This document shows, piece by piece, positions 17,831 through 27,218 of a DNA stretch of 64,000 nucleotides. Below the pieces are notes generated by a model. It saw only the letters and a list, made by a program, of their open reading frames with translations. It did not search any database and was not told where the DNA came from. The position numbers and the translations under genes are program-made. The stretch spans positions 2,108,001-2,172,000 of the forward strand of contig NZ_CP107841.1 in assembly GCF_036346855.1 (NCBI RefSeq), given 5' to 3'. The stretch's first letter is position 1. Every line of letters begins with the position of its first letter. Source of the stretch: Streptomyces europaeiscabiei (lineage in GTDB: Bacteria > Actinomycetota > Actinomycetes > Streptomycetales > Streptomycetaceae).

Positions 17831-20800
17831 CTATCGCGCGTTGAAGTACTTCGCCTCGGGGTGATGGATCACGATCGCGTCGGTGGACTGCTCGGGGTGG
17901 AGCTGGAACTCCTCCGAGAGCTGTACGCCGATCCGCTCGGGCTCCAGCAGTTCCGCGATCTTGGCGCGGTCCTCCAGGTCGGGACAGGCACCGTAGCCGA
18001 GGGAGAATCGGGCACCCCGGTACTTGAGGTCGAACATGTCTTCGATCACGGTCGGGTCCTCCCCTGCGAATCCCAGCTCCGAGCGCACGCGGGCGTGCCA
18101 GTACTCGGCGAGGGCCTCGGCCAGCTGTACGGACAGGCCGTGGAGTTCGAGGTAGTCGCGGTAGGAGTTGGACTCGAAGAGCTTGGCGGTCTCCTCGCCG
18201 ATGCGGGAGCCGACGGTGACGACCTGAAGGCCGACCACGTCGGTCTCGCCGGACTCCTCCGGGCGGAAGAAGTCGGCCAGGCACAGCCGGCGGCCCCGTC
18301 GCTGCCGCGGGAAGGAGAACCGGGTCCTTTCGTTGCCGTCGTCGTCCAGGATGATCAGGTCGTCGTCCTTGGAGACGCAGGGGAAGTAGCCGTAGACGAC
18401 GGCCGCTTCGAGGAGGTTGTCGGTCTGCAGCTTGTCCAGCAGGCCACGCAGCCGGGGCCGGCCCTCGGTCTCGACGAGTTCCTCGTAGGTCGGCCCGTCG
18501 CCGGTGCGGGCCTGCTTCAGCCCCCACTGCCCCTTGAAGAGGGCGCCCTCGTCCAGCCAGGTCGCGTACTCCTTGAGCTGGATGCCCTTGATGACGCGGG
18601 TGCCCCGGAACGGGGGCGTGGGGACGGGGTTGTCGGTGGCGACGTCGGAGCGGACGTGGCCCTCCTCGGGGCGCTCCTCGACCGCCGTGGCGGTGGCCGT
18701 CGCCCGTACGCGGCGCTGCCTCAGCTCGGGCAGGGTCGCCCCCGGCACGCCGCGCTTGACGCCGATGAGGGCGTCCATCAGGCGCAGGCCCTCGAAGGCG
18801 TCGCGGGCGTAGCGGACCTCGCCGCCGTAGATCTCGTACAGGTCCTGCTCGACGTAGGCGCGGGTGAGGGCGGCGCCGCCGAGGATGACCGGGTAGTCGG
18901 CGGCCAGGCCGCGCTGGTTCAGCTCCTCCAGGTTCTCCTTCATGATCACTGTGGACTTGACCAGGAGGCCGGACATGCCGATGACGTCGGCCCGGTGCTC
19001 CTTGGCCGCGTCGAGGATCGCGGAGACCGGCTGCTTGATGCCGAGGTTGACGACGTTGTAGCCGTTGTTGGACAGGATGATGTCGACGAGGTTCTTGCCG
19101 ATGTCGTGGACGTCGCCGCGCACGGTCGCCAGGACGATGGTGCCCTTGCCCTCAGCGTCGGACTTCTCCATGTGCGGTTCGAGGTGGGCGACGGCGGACT
19201 TCATGACCTCGGCGGACTGGAGCACGAACGGCAGCTGCATCTGTCCGGAGCCGAACAGCTCGCCGACGACCTTCATGCCGTCCAGGAGGGTGTCGTTGAC
19301 GATGTCGAGGGCGGGACGGGTCCGCAGGGCCTCGTCGAGGTCCGCTTCCAGGCCGTTCTTCTCGCCGTCGATGATGCGGCGCTTGAGGCGTTCCTCCAGC
19401 GGGAGGGCGGCCAGTTCCTCGGCCTTGCCGGCCTTCAGCGACTTGGCGGTGGCGCCCTCGAAGAGCGCCATGAGCTTCTGGAGGGGGTCGTAGCCCTCGG
19501 CGCGGCGGTCGTGGATGAGGTCGAGAGCGGTCTGCACCTCCTCCTCGCTGAAGCGGGCGATCGGCAGGATCTTCGAGGCGTGCACGATCGCCGAGTCCAG
19601 GCCCGCCTTCACGCACTCGTCGAGAAAGACGGAGTTGAGGAGGATGCGGGCGGCCGGATTGAGGCCGAAGGAGATGTTCGACAGACCCAGCGTCGTCTGC
19701 ACCTCGGGGTGGCGGCGCTTGAGTTCACGGATCGCCTCGATGGTGGCGATGCCGTCCTTGCGGGACTCCTCCTGGCCGGTGCAGATGGTGAAGGTCAGGG
19801 TGTCGATGAGGATGTCCGACTCGTGGATGCCCCAGTTGCCGGTGAGGTCGTCGATGAGGCGTTCGGCGATCGCGACCTTCGTCTCCGGCGTGCGGGCCTG
19901 CCCCTCCTCGTCGATGGTCAGCGCGATCAGCGCGGCGCCGTGCTCCTGGGCGAGCGCGGTGACCTTGGCGAAGCGGGACTCGGGCCCGTCGCCGTCCTCG
20001 TAGTTGACGGAGTTGATGACCGCACGGCCGCCGAGCTTCTCCAACCCGGCCCGGATGACGGGCACTTCGGTGGAGTCCAGCACGATCGGGAGGGTGGAGG
20101 CGGTGGCGAAGCGACCGGCGAGTTCGGCCATGTCGGCGACGCCGTCGCGGCCCACGTAGTCGACACACAGGTCGAGCATGTGGGCGCCCTCGCGGATCTG
20201 GTCGCGGGCCATCTCCACACAGTCGTCCCAGCGGGCCTCCAGCATGGCCTCACGGAACTTCTTCGACCCGTTGGCGTTCGTCCGCTCGCCGATCGCCATG
20301 TACGCGGTGTCCTGGCGGAACGGGACGGTCTGGTAGAGGGAGGCGGCGCCCGGCTCGGGGCGCGGGTCGCGTGCGCCGGGCGTGAGGTCCCGGACGCGCT
20401 CGACGACCTGCCGCAGATGCTCGGGCGTCGTACCGCAGCAGCCGCCGACGAGGGACAGGCCGTAGTCGCGGACGAAGTTCTCCTGGGCGTCGGCGAGCTC
20501 GGGGGCCGTGAGCGGGTAGTGGGCGCCGTCCTTGGTCAGGACCGGCAGGCCGGCGTTGGGCATGCAGGACAGCTGGATGCGGGAGTGGCGGGCCAGGTAG
20601 CGCAGGTGCTCGCTCATCTCGGCGGGGCCGGTCGCGCAGTTCAGGCCGATCATGTCGATGCCCAGCGGCTCCAGCGCCGTCAGGGCGGCACCGATCTCGG
20701 AGCCGAGCAGCATGGTGCCCGTCGTCTCGACCGTCACCGAGACGATCAGGGGAACGTCGTATCCGGCCGTCTCCATCGCACGGCGGGCGGCGATGACGGA

Positions 20801-21358
20801 GGCCTTCGTCTGCAGCAGGTCCTGGGTCGTCTCCACCAGCAGCGCGTCGGCGCCGCCGGCCAGCAGACCTTCGGCGTTCTGCTGGTACGCGTCCCGGATG
20901 GCGGTGAAGGTGGTGTGGCCGAGGGTCGGCAGCTTGGTGCCAGGACCGATCGAGCCCAGCACCCAGCGCTGACGGCCGTCGCGCGCGGCGAACTCGTCCG
21001 CCGTCTCGCGGGCGATACGGGCACCGGCCTCGGACAGCTCGGCGGTGCGCTCGGGAATGTCGTACTCGCCCAATGCGGTGAGGTTCGCGCCGAAGGTGTT
21101 GGTCTCCACGCAGTCGACGCCCGCGTCGAAGTACGCGGCGTGCACCGCGCGGACGATGTCGGGGCGGGTGGCGTTCAGGACCTCGTTGCAGCCCTCCAGC
21201 TGCTCGAAGTCCTCCATCGTGGGGTCCTGGGCCTGAAGCATCGTGCCCATCGCGCCGTCGGCGACCACCACACGGGTGGCGAGGGCCTCGCGCAGGGCGT
21301 CGGATCGGGCCCGCCCGGCGGCGGCGGACGAAGGGGACGGGTTCGGCAACGAGGCCAT
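17831..21358 (-). CDS. metH: Cobalamin-dependent methionine synthase
   Basis: A 1175-residue modular enzyme that moves a methyl group from methyltetrahydrofolate to homocysteine. In order: homocysteine domain (zinc ligands in GLNCATGP and VGGCCGTTPEH), pterin domain with NANGSKKFREAM, cobalamin domain with GDVHDIGKNLVDIILSNNGY (His is the lower Co ligand) and the C-terminal SAM-binding reactivation domain. The ATG at 21358 has GGGAG upstream. It diverges from gylR. An unpaired-loop hairpin lies in its leader (21393-21424). Length and order are standard; no disrupted motif is seen. Confidence 0.97.
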   Translation of the reverse strand: MASLPNPSPSSAAAGRARSDALREALATRVVVADGAMGTMLQAQDPTMEDFEQLEGCNEVLNATRPDIVRAVHAAYFDAGVDCVETNTFGANLTALGEYDIPERTAELSEAGARIARETADEFAARDGRQRWVLGSIGPGTKLPTLGHTTFTAIRDAYQQNAEGLLAGGADALLVETTQDLLQTKASVIAARRAMETAGYDVPLIVSVTVETTGTMLLGSEIGAALTALEPLGIDMIGLNCATGPAEMSEHLRYLARHSRIQLSCMPNAGLPVLTKDGAHYPLTAPELADAQENFVRDYGLSLVGGCCGTTPEHLRQVVERVRDLTPGARDPRPEPGAASLYQTVPFRQDTAYMAIGERTNANGSKKFREAMLEARWDDCVEMARDQIREGAHMLDLCVDYVGRDGVADMAELAGRFATASTLPIVLDSTEVPVIRAGLEKLGGRAVINSVNYEDGDGPESRFAKVTALAQEHGAALIALTIDEEGQARTPETKVAIAERLIDDLTGNWGIHESDILIDTLTFTICTGQEESRKDGIATIEAIRELKRRHPEVQTTLGLSNISFGLNPAARILLNSVFLDECVKAGLDSAIVHASKILPIARFSEEEVQTALDLIHDRRAEGYDPLQKLMALFEGATAKSLKAGKAEELAALPLEERLKRRIIDGEKNGLEADLDEALRTRPALDIVNDTLLDGMKVVGELFGSGQMQLPFVLQSAEVMKSAVAHLEPHMEKSDAEGKGTIVLATVRGDVHDIGKNLVDIILSNNGYNVVNLGIKQPVSAILDAAKEHRADVIGMSGLLVKSTVIMKENLEELNQRGLAADYPVILGGAALTRAYVEQDLYEIYGGEVRYARDAFEGLRLMDALIGVKRGVPGATLPELRQRRVRATATATAVEERPEEGHVRSDVATDNPVPTPPFRGTRVIKGIQLKEYATWLDEGALFKGQWGLKQARTGDGPTYEELVETEGRPRLRGLLDKLQTDNLLEAAVVYGYFPCVSKDDDLIILDDDGNERTRFSFPRQRRGRRLCLADFFRPEESGETDVVGLQVVTVGSRIGEETAKLFESNSYRDYLELHGLSVQLAEALAEYWHARVRSELGFAGEDPTVIEDMFDLKYRGARFSLGYGACPDLEDRAKIAELLEPERIGVQLSEEFQLHPEQSTDAIVIHHPEAKYFNAR

Positions 21359-21740
21359 GGAGCTGCTCCCTGGAGTGCGACGGCTGTCGGCTTTGCGGCT
21401 TCCCATGGAAGGCGCACGCCGCAAGGGTAGCCCGGAGCGCCGCGGAGGGTCAGGGGAGTCCACGGGACGGACGGGCGTGGCGTACGTGGCCGAGTGCGGT
21501 TTACTCCGACGACGAAAAGAACGACGGACACCGCTACGGCACCGAACGCACACCCCACGATCACATGACCGCCGAACGGGCACCGGTCGGGCACGGGAAC
21601 GTCACCGCTCGGGGAGTGTGGCCGAAAAGCTGTTGACGGCCATTGGCGGGAGGTCGGCAACGACCGGTAGTGTTCGACATTGCCGAACGATGGTAGTTCA
21701 GTCGCGTACGGCGGCCGAAGGGGACGGAGGCAGGACGGCG
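21359..21740. promoter_or_regulatory. Divergent control region metH / gylR
   Basis: A 382-nt region with no gene. On the metH side, TTGCGGC (21393-21399) pairs with GCCGCAA (21418-21424) in the 5' leader; it does not match a riboswitch I know. On the gylR side lies the GylR-box candidate at 21664-21693. GGACGGAGGCAGGA precedes the gylR ATG. Confidence 0.55.
21664..21693 (+). promoter_or_regulatory. Candidate GylR operator at the gylR promoter
   Basis: CCGGTAG-TGTTCGACATTGCC-GAACGATGG recurs almost exactly, inverted, at 22801-22831 before glpF. It contains the inverted repeat GTTCG-N7-CGAAC. IclR-type regulators usually bind such sites. A position just upstream of gylR fits autoregulation. 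Confidence 0.65.
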
Positions 21741-22505
21741 ATGGCACGGAACATCCAGTCGCTCGAACGGGCGGCCGCGATGCTGCGGCTGCTCGGGGGC
21801 GGCGAGCGGCGGCTCGGCCTGTCGGACATCGCCTCGTCGCTGGGCCTCGCCAAGGGCACCGCCCACGGGATACTGCGCACGCTCCAGCAGGAGGGGTTCG
21901 TCGAACAGGACGACGCCTCCGGGCGCTATCAGCTGGGGGCCGAGCTGCTGCGGCTCGGGACCACCTATCTGGACGTCCACGAACTGCGGGCGCGCGCCCT
22001 GGTCTGGACGGACGACCTGGCCCGTTCCAGCGGCGAGAGCGTCCATCTGGGCGTGCTGCACCAGCAGGGCGTACTGATCGTGCACCACGTCTTCCGGCCC
22101 GACGACAGCCGTCAGGTCCTGGAGATAGGGGCCATGCAGCCTCTGCACTCCACGGCCCTGGGCAAGGTCCTCTCGGCGTACGACCCGGTGGCGCACAGCG
22201 AGGTCCTGGAGGGCGAGCGCAAGGCGTTCACCGACCGGACCGTCCACACCCTGGACGACTTCGAGGGCGTCCTGGACATCACCCGCGCGCGCGGGTACGC
22301 GGCCGACGTCGAGGAGACCTGGGAGGGGGTGGCGTCCATCGCCGCCCCCATCCACGACCGGCGGCGCATGCCCGTCGGCGCGGTCGGCATCACCGGCGCC
22401 GTGGAGCGGCTGTGCCGCGAGGGCGAGCTGCGCCCCGAGCTGATCGCGGCCGTACGGGACTGCGCCCGCGCGGTGTCGCGGGACCTGGGCGCCGGGCGGT
22501 TCTGA
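21741..22505 (+). CDS. gylR: IclR-family glycerol operon regulator
   Basis: A 254-residue IclR regulator. The N-terminal winged helix (IQSLERAAAMLRLL, then LSDIASSLGLAKGTAHGILR) is followed by the effector domain with GESVHLGVLHQQG, LHSTALGKVLSAY and a C-terminal SIAAPIHDRRRMPVGAVGITG. Its position directly before glpF-glpK-glpD and its length match S. coelicolor GylR, which represses the glycerol operon and its own gene; glycerol-3-phosphate is the likely inducer (known for the family, not shown here). A candidate binding site occurs in front of both transcription units. A perfect 14-bp terminator follows. Confidence 0.93.
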   Translation: MARNIQSLERAAAMLRLLGGGERRLGLSDIASSLGLAKGTAHGILRTLQQEGFVEQDDASGRYQLGAELLRLGTTYLDVHELRARALVWTDDLARSSGESVHLGVLHQQGVLIVHHVFRPDDSRQVLEIGAMQPLHSTALGKVLSAYDPVAHSEVLEGERKAFTDRTVHTLDDFEGVLDITRARGYAADVEETWEGVASIAAPIHDRRRMPVGAVGITGAVERLCREGELRPELIAAVRDCARAVSRDLGAGRF

Positions 22506-22518
22506 CGACCCCGCGGCC

Positions 22519-22607
22519 CGACCTGGCCCGACGCGACCTGACGTGACCGGACCTGGCCCGACCCGACGTGACCTGCCTGACCTGACCTGACCTGCGAAAC
22601 CTGACCC
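22519..22607. repeat. Low-complexity CCTGAC-type tandem repeat after gylR
   Basis: Imperfect repeats of CCTGAC / CCCGACNTGACC run from just after the gylR stop to the terminator. They contain no gene. They are likely a slippage-prone spacer. Confidence 0.6.
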
Positions 22608-22646
22608 GCGAAGGCCGGGACACCCCTGGGGCGTCCCGGCCTTCGC
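22608..22646 (+). terminator. Terminator after gylR
   Basis: Perfect 14-bp arms (GCGAAGGCCGGGAC and GTCCCGGCCTTCGC) with an 11-nt loop. It separates gylR from the glpFKD operon. Confidence 0.9.
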
Positions 22647-22951
22647 CGCGTCCGGCTCCCTCGTGCGCGTACGCGTGGCGCACCGGCGCGGGCACCCATA
22701 CCAGCGGTCTCAAGATCGATAAGCCACTTCGATCAATAACGATCGTGTTTTCGATAACAGGACCCTTGACTAGGCACTCACGCCACAGCGAGACTCGCGT
22801 CCATCGGTCGGCATTGTCGAACACCTACCGGCAATACGCGCTAGAGTGTGACAACGCCAAGGGCCGGGACAGCTCTCACCCCCGAGGGCGCGGACCCCCG
22901 GATGGGACCCGGGGTTCGCCTTCCCCTGGACGAAGGACAAAGGAGTCGCGG
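22647..22951 (+). promoter_or_regulatory. Promoter and leader of the glpFKD operon
   Basis: No gene. It is A/T-richer than average at 22700-22770 and contains the inverted repeat GATCGA-N9-TCGATC (22714-22734), a TTGACT hexamer (22766-22771), the GylR-box candidate (22801-22831) and TAGAGT (22842-22847). A GC hairpin (near 22894-22915) precedes AAGGAG, which sits 6 nt before glpF. Exact promoters cannot be fixed by eye. Confidence 0.55.
22801..22831 (-). promoter_or_regulatory. Candidate GylR operator at the glpF promoter
   Basis: Read on the minus strand, CCGGTAGG-TGTTCGACAATGCC-GACCGATGG matches the site before gylR at about 27 of 30 positions, with one extra base. It overlaps the likely promoter, so binding could block transcription. 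Confidence 0.65.
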
Positions 22952-23752
22952 GTGTCCAGCTCCGACATCTTCATCGGCGAGACCATCGGTACCGCCATAC
23001 TCATCCTGCTCGGCGGCGGCGTCTGCGCGGCCGTCACCCTGAAGGCCTCCAAGGCCCGTAACGCCGGTTGGCTCGCCATCACCTTCGGGTGGGGTTTCGC
23101 CGTTCTGACGGCCGTCTACACCTCCGCGCCGCTCTCCGGCGCCCACCTCAACCCGGCCGTGACCCTCGCGCTCGCGCTGAAGAAGAACGGCATCGCGTGG
23201 AGCGATGTCCCGGTCTACTGGGGCGGGCAGCTGCTCGGCGCGATGATCGGCGCGGCTCTGGTCTGGGTCGCCTACTACGGCCAGTTCCACGCCCACCTCA
23301 CCGACAAGGACATCGTCGGCGATCCGGCCGCGAAGGGCGCCAAGAGCAAGTCCGTCGAGGCCCGGGAGGCCGGCGCCGGCCCCGTGCTCGGCATCTTCTC
23401 CACCGGCCCCGAGGTCCGCGTCGCCTGGCAGAACGTCGCCACCGAGGTCATCGGCACCATCGTGCTCGTCCTGGCGGTCCTGACGCAGGGCCTGAACAAC
23501 GACAACAAGGGTCTCGGTACTCTCGGCGCCCTGATCACCGCGCTCGTCGTGGTCGCCATCGGTCTGTCCCTCGGTGGCCCGACCGGTTACGCGATCAACC
23601 CGGCCCGTGACCTCGGTCCGCGTATCGTCCACGCCCTTCTGCCCCTGCCCAACAAGGGCGGCTCCGACTGGAGCTACGCCTGGGTCCCGGTGGTCGGCCC
23701 CCTGATCGGCGCAGCCATCGCTGCAGGCATCTACAACGTCGCCTTCGCTTGA
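22952..23752 (+). CDS. glpF: Glycerol uptake facilitator
   Basis: A 266-residue aquaglyceroporin. Six membrane helices and the two pore half-helices with [10 protein letters not shown] and [12 protein letters not shown] are present. The Asp and Arg after the second NPA mark the glycerol-conducting (GlpF) branch rather than water-only channels. A stretch rich in Lys and small residues (about 120-150) lies in a loop. It lets glycerol diffuse into the cell, where GlpK traps it. The GTG start at 22952 follows AAGGAG by 6 nt. First gene of the glpF-glpK-glpD operon under likely GylR control. Confidence 0.95.
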   Translation: MSSSDIFIGETIGTAILILLGGGVCAAVTLKASKARNAGWLAITFGWGFAVLTAVYTSAPLSGAHLNPAVTLALALKKNGIAWSDVPVYWGGQLLGAMIGAALVWVAYYGQFHAHLTDKDIVGDPAAKGAKSKSVEAREAGAGPVLGIFSTGPEVRVAWQNVATEVIGTIVLVLAVLTQGLNNDNKGLGTLGALITALVVVAIGLSLGGPTGYAINPARDLGPRIVHALLPLPNKGGSDWSYAWVPVVGPLIGAAIAAGIYNVAFA

Positions 23753-23852
23753 GAGCACCGAGCCGCGGATCCCGGAAAACCCCGGCTCTCTCGAAACGCT
23801 CAGCACGCGCCGTACGTACAGCCCCATACCCAGTGACTTCCAGGAGCACACC

Positions 23853-25391
23853 GTGACCGACGCCCACACCGCCGGGCCCTTCATCGCCGCCATCGACCAG
23901 GGCACCACCTCCAGCCGCTGCATCGTCTTCGACCGCGACGGACGCATCGTCTCCGTCGACCAGAAGGAGCACGAGCAGATCTTCCCGAAGCCGGGCTGGG
24001 TCGAGCACAACGCCACCGAGATCTGGACGAACGTCCAGGAGGTCGTCGCCGGGGCCATCGAGAAGGCCGGCATCACCCGCGAGGACATCAAGGCCATCGG
24101 CATCACCAACCAGCGCGAGACCACGCTGCTCTGGGACAAGAACACGGGTGAGCCCGTCCACAACGCCATCGTCTGGCAGGACACCCGCACCGACGCCCTC
24201 TGCCGTGAGCTCGGCCGCAACGTCGGCCAGGACCGCTTCCGCCGCGAGACCGGCCTGCCGCTGGCCTCGTACTTCGCCGGTCCGAAGGCCCGCTGGCTGC
24301 TGGACAACGTCGAGGGTCTGCGCGAGCGCGCCGAGGCCGGCGACATCCTCTTCGGCACCATGGACAGCTGGGTCATCTGGAACCTGACGGGCGGTGTCGA
24401 CGGCGGCAAGCACTACACCGACGTCACCAACGCCTCCCGCACCATGCTGATGAACCTGCACACGCTGGAGTGGGACGAGAAGATCGCCGAGTCCATCGGC
24501 GTCCCGCTGAACATGCTGCCCGAGATCCGCTCCTCCGCCGAGGTGTACGGCGAGGTCACCGGCGGCAGGCTCGGCGACCTGCTCGGCGGCATCCCGGTCG
24601 CCTCCGCGCTCGGCGACCAGCAGGCGGCCCTGTTCGGCCAGACCTGCTTCGAGGAGGGCGAGGCCAAGTCCACGTACGGCACCGGCACGTTCATGCTGCT
24701 GAACACCGGTGAGAAGATCATCAACTCCTACAGCGGCCTGCTGACCACGGTCGGCTATCGGATCGGCGACCAGAAGCCGGTCTACGCGCTGGAGGGCTCG
24801 ATCGCCGTCACCGGTTCGCTGGTGCAGTGGATGCGCGACCAGATGGGCCTCATCTCCACCGCCGCCGAGATCGAGACGCTGGCGCTCTCGGTCGAGGACA
24901 ACGGCGGTGCCTACTTCGTGCCGGCCTTCTCCGGCCTGTTCGCCCCGTACTGGCGCTCCGACGCCCGCGGTGTGATCGCCGGTCTCACCCGGTACGTCAC
25001 CAAGGCGCACCTCGCGCGCGCCGTCCTGGAGGCCACCGCCTGGCAGACCCGTGAGATCACGGACGCCATGACCAAGGACTCGGGCGTCGAGCTCGCGGCC
25101 CTCAAGGTCGACGGCGGCATGACCTCCAACAACCTGCTGATGCAGACCCTCTCGGACTTCCTCGACGCCCCCGTGGTGCGCCCGATGGTCGCCGAGACCA
25201 CCTGCCTCGGTGCCGCCTACGCCGCCGGTCTCGCCGTCGGCTTCTGGACCAACACCGACGACCTGCGCGCCAACTGGCGACGGGCCGCCGAGTGGACGCC
25301 CCGCATGGACGCGGAGACCCGCGACCGTGAGTACAAGAGCTGGCTCAAGGCCGTCGAGCGGACCATGGGCTGGCTCGAGGACGAGAGCTGA
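23853..25391 (+). CDS. glpK: Glycerol kinase
   Basis: A 512-residue FGGY-family kinase making sn-glycerol-3-phosphate from glycerol and ATP. The start of the first domain is [42 protein letters not shown] follows, and the ATP-binding lobe has [13 protein letters not shown], then [15 protein letters not shown]. The catalytic Asp lies in the substrate-binding [10 protein letters not shown] region and its neighbours. It is full length. The GTG at 23853 follows CCAGGAGC. It lies 100 nt after glpF and 54 nt before glpD, in one operon. Confidence 0.97.
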   Translation: MTDAHTAGPFIAAIDQGTTSSRCIVFDRDGRIVSVDQKEHEQIFPKPGWVEHNATEIWTNVQEVVAGAIEKAGITREDIKAIGITNQRETTLLWDKNTGEPVHNAIVWQDTRTDALCRELGRNVGQDRFRRETGLPLASYFAGPKARWLLDNVEGLRERAEAGDILFGTMDSWVIWNLTGGVDGGKHYTDVTNASRTMLMNLHTLEWDEKIAESIGVPLNMLPEIRSSAEVYGEVTGGRLGDLLGGIPVASALGDQQAALFGQTCFEEGEAKSTYGTGTFMLLNTGEKIINSYSGLLTTVGYRIGDQKPVYALEGSIAVTGSLVQWMRDQMGLISTAAEIETLALSVEDNGGAYFVPAFSGLFAPYWRSDARGVIAGLTRYVTKAHLARAVLEATAWQTREITDAMTKDSGVELAALKVDGGMTSNNLLMQTLSDFLDAPVVRPMVAETTCLGAAYAAGLAVGFWTNTDDLRANWRRAAEWTPRMDAETRDREYKSWLKAVERTMGWLEDES

Positions 25392-25445
25392 ACAGGAGCC
25401 GACGAAGGCTCCGACACCGGCTCTGATGAGGAGTAATAACCCGAC

Positions 25446-27062
25446 ATGACCAGTCAGACCACCCTGCAGACCCTGCCTGCCCTGGGGACGCGCCCGGCGT
25501 CCGGCTCGAACCCGAGCCGTGCCGAGACCCGGGAGCAGCTCGCCAAGGCGTCGTACGACCTTCTCGTGATCGGCGGCGGCATCCTGGGCATCTCCACCGC
25601 CTGGCATGCCGCGCAGGCCGGGCTCAGGGTGGCGCTGGTCGACGCCGGCGACTTCGCCGGCGCCACCTCCTCCGCCTCCTCCAAACTGCTCCACGGCGGT
25701 CTGCGCTATCTGCAGACCGGCGCGGTGAAGCTGGTGGCGGAGAACCACTTCGAGCGCCGTGCGGTGTCCCGCCAGGTGGCCCCCCACCTGGCGAACCCGC
25801 TCACGTTCTACCTCCCCGTGTACAAGGGCGGGCCGCACGGCGCGGCGAAGCTCGGGGCGGGCGTCTTCGCCTACTCCGCGCTGTCGGCCTTCGGTGACGG
25901 CGTGGGCCATCTGCTCTCGCCGTCGAAGGCCGCGCAGGACGTGCCCGAGCTGCGCACCGACAACCTCAAGGCCGTGGCCGTGTACGGCGACGACCAGATG
26001 AACGACTCCCGGATGGCCCTGATGACGGTCCGCGCGGCCGTCGAGTCGGGTGCCGTCGTCCTGAACCACGCCGAGGTCACCGGGCTGCGGTTCACCAAGG
26101 GCCGGGTGACCGGTGCCGAGCTGCGCGACCGACTCTCCGGCGACGAGTTCGGCGTGAGCGCCCGGCTGGTGCTGAACGCGACCGGGCCGTGGGTCGACCA
26201 CCTGCGCAGAATGGAGAACCCGGACGCGGCGCCGTCCATCCGGCTGTCCAAGGGCGCGCACCTGGTGCTGAAGCGGACGGCTCCGTGGAAGGCCGCGCTC
26301 GCCACCCCGATCGACAAGTACCGCATCACCTTCGCCCTCCCCTGGGAGGACATGCTGCTGCTCGGCACGACCGACGAGGTGTACGAGGGCGACCCGGCGG
26401 ACGTGGCCGTCAACGACAAGGACATAGCCCAGATCCTGGACGAGGCCGCGTTCTCCATCCGGGACCAGCAGCTCGACCGTGACCTGATCACGTACTCCTT
26501 CGCCGGTCTGCGGGTGCTGCCGGGCGGTCCCGGTGACACCGCGAAGGCCAAGCGCGAGACGGTCGTCACCGAGGGCCGGGGCGGCATGCTGTCCGTGGCG
26601 GGCGGCAAGTGGACGACCTTCCGGCACATCGGCCGCACGATCATGAAGAAGCTGGAGGCGCTGCCGGGGCACCCCCTGGGTGAGGACTTCGAGCCGGTCG
26701 CCTCACTGCCGAAGAAGCTGCCGCTGCCGGGGGTCGCCAACCCGCGCGCGGTCGCCCACCGGCTCCTCGTCGACCGCCCGGCGCCCGGCCCCCGCATGGG
26801 CGCCGACACAGCGCGGCACCTGGCCACGCACTACGGGTCGCTGGCCTTCGACATCGCCCGTCTCGCCAACGAGAACCCCGAGCTGGGCGAGCGCGTCCAC
26901 CCGGACGCCCCCGAGATCTGGGCGCAGGTCGTCTACGCCCGTGACACCGAGTGGGCCGAGACGGCCGACGACGTGCTGCGGCGCCGGACGACGCTGACGA
27001 TACGGGGGCTGGCGACGGACGAGGTCCGCACGAAGGTCCAGGACCTGCTCGACAAGAAGTGA
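25446..27062 (+). CDS. glpD: Aerobic glycerol-3-phosphate dehydrogenase
   Basis: A 538-residue FAD enzyme oxidising glycerol-3-phosphate to dihydroxyacetone phosphate and passing electrons to menaquinone at the membrane. The N-terminal FAD motif is DLLVIGGGILGISTAWHAA, followed by SSKLLHGGLRYLQTGAVKLV. The cap domain and the C-terminal helical domain (DTARHLATHYG onward) are present. It starts at ATG 25446 with GATGAGGAG upstream. It ends the operon before a strong terminator. All regions expected for GlpD are intact. Confidence 0.96.
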   Translation: MTSQTTLQTLPALGTRPASGSNPSRAETREQLAKASYDLLVIGGGILGISTAWHAAQAGLRVALVDAGDFAGATSSASSKLLHGGLRYLQTGAVKLVAENHFERRAVSRQVAPHLANPLTFYLPVYKGGPHGAAKLGAGVFAYSALSAFGDGVGHLLSPSKAAQDVPELRTDNLKAVAVYGDDQMNDSRMALMTVRAAVESGAVVLNHAEVTGLRFTKGRVTGAELRDRLSGDEFGVSARLVLNATGPWVDHLRRMENPDAAPSIRLSKGAHLVLKRTAPWKAALATPIDKYRITFALPWEDMLLLGTTDEVYEGDPADVAVNDKDIAQILDEAAFSIRDQQLDRDLITYSFAGLRVLPGGPGDTAKAKRETVVTEGRGGMLSVAGGKWTTFRHIGRTIMKKLEALPGHPLGEDFEPVASLPKKLPLPGVANPRAVAHRLLVDRPAPGPRMGADTARHLATHYGSLAFDIARLANENPELGERVHPDAPEIWAQVVYARDTEWAETADDVLRRRTTLTIRGLATDEVRTKVQDLLDKK

Positions 27063-27140
27063 CCCGGTCTCGGCGCCGCCCCTCCCCTGACCGGGGCCGG
27101 CGCCGACAGGGACGGCCCCTTCCGCCCCGGGGCCCGACCA

Positions 27141-27180
27141 CGGAAGGGGCGGCCTCCCGGCTGGGGGGCCGCCCCTTCCG
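27141..27180 (+). terminator. Terminator after glpD
   Basis: Perfect 14-bp arms (CGGAAGGGGCGGCC and GGCCGCCCCTTCCG) with a 12-nt loop end the glpFKD operon. Confidence 0.88.
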
Positions 27181-27218
27181 GCTGTCCGGTTGTCAGTGGC
27201 GGGTGTTCTCATGAGCGC

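Noticed and set aside
17624..21430. Very long plus-strand open frame (about 1268 codons) opposite metH
   Set aside because: It is the mirror of a high-G+C coding strand. The protein is Val/Gly/Leu/Ala-rich with no domain, and the minus strand holds complete MetH.
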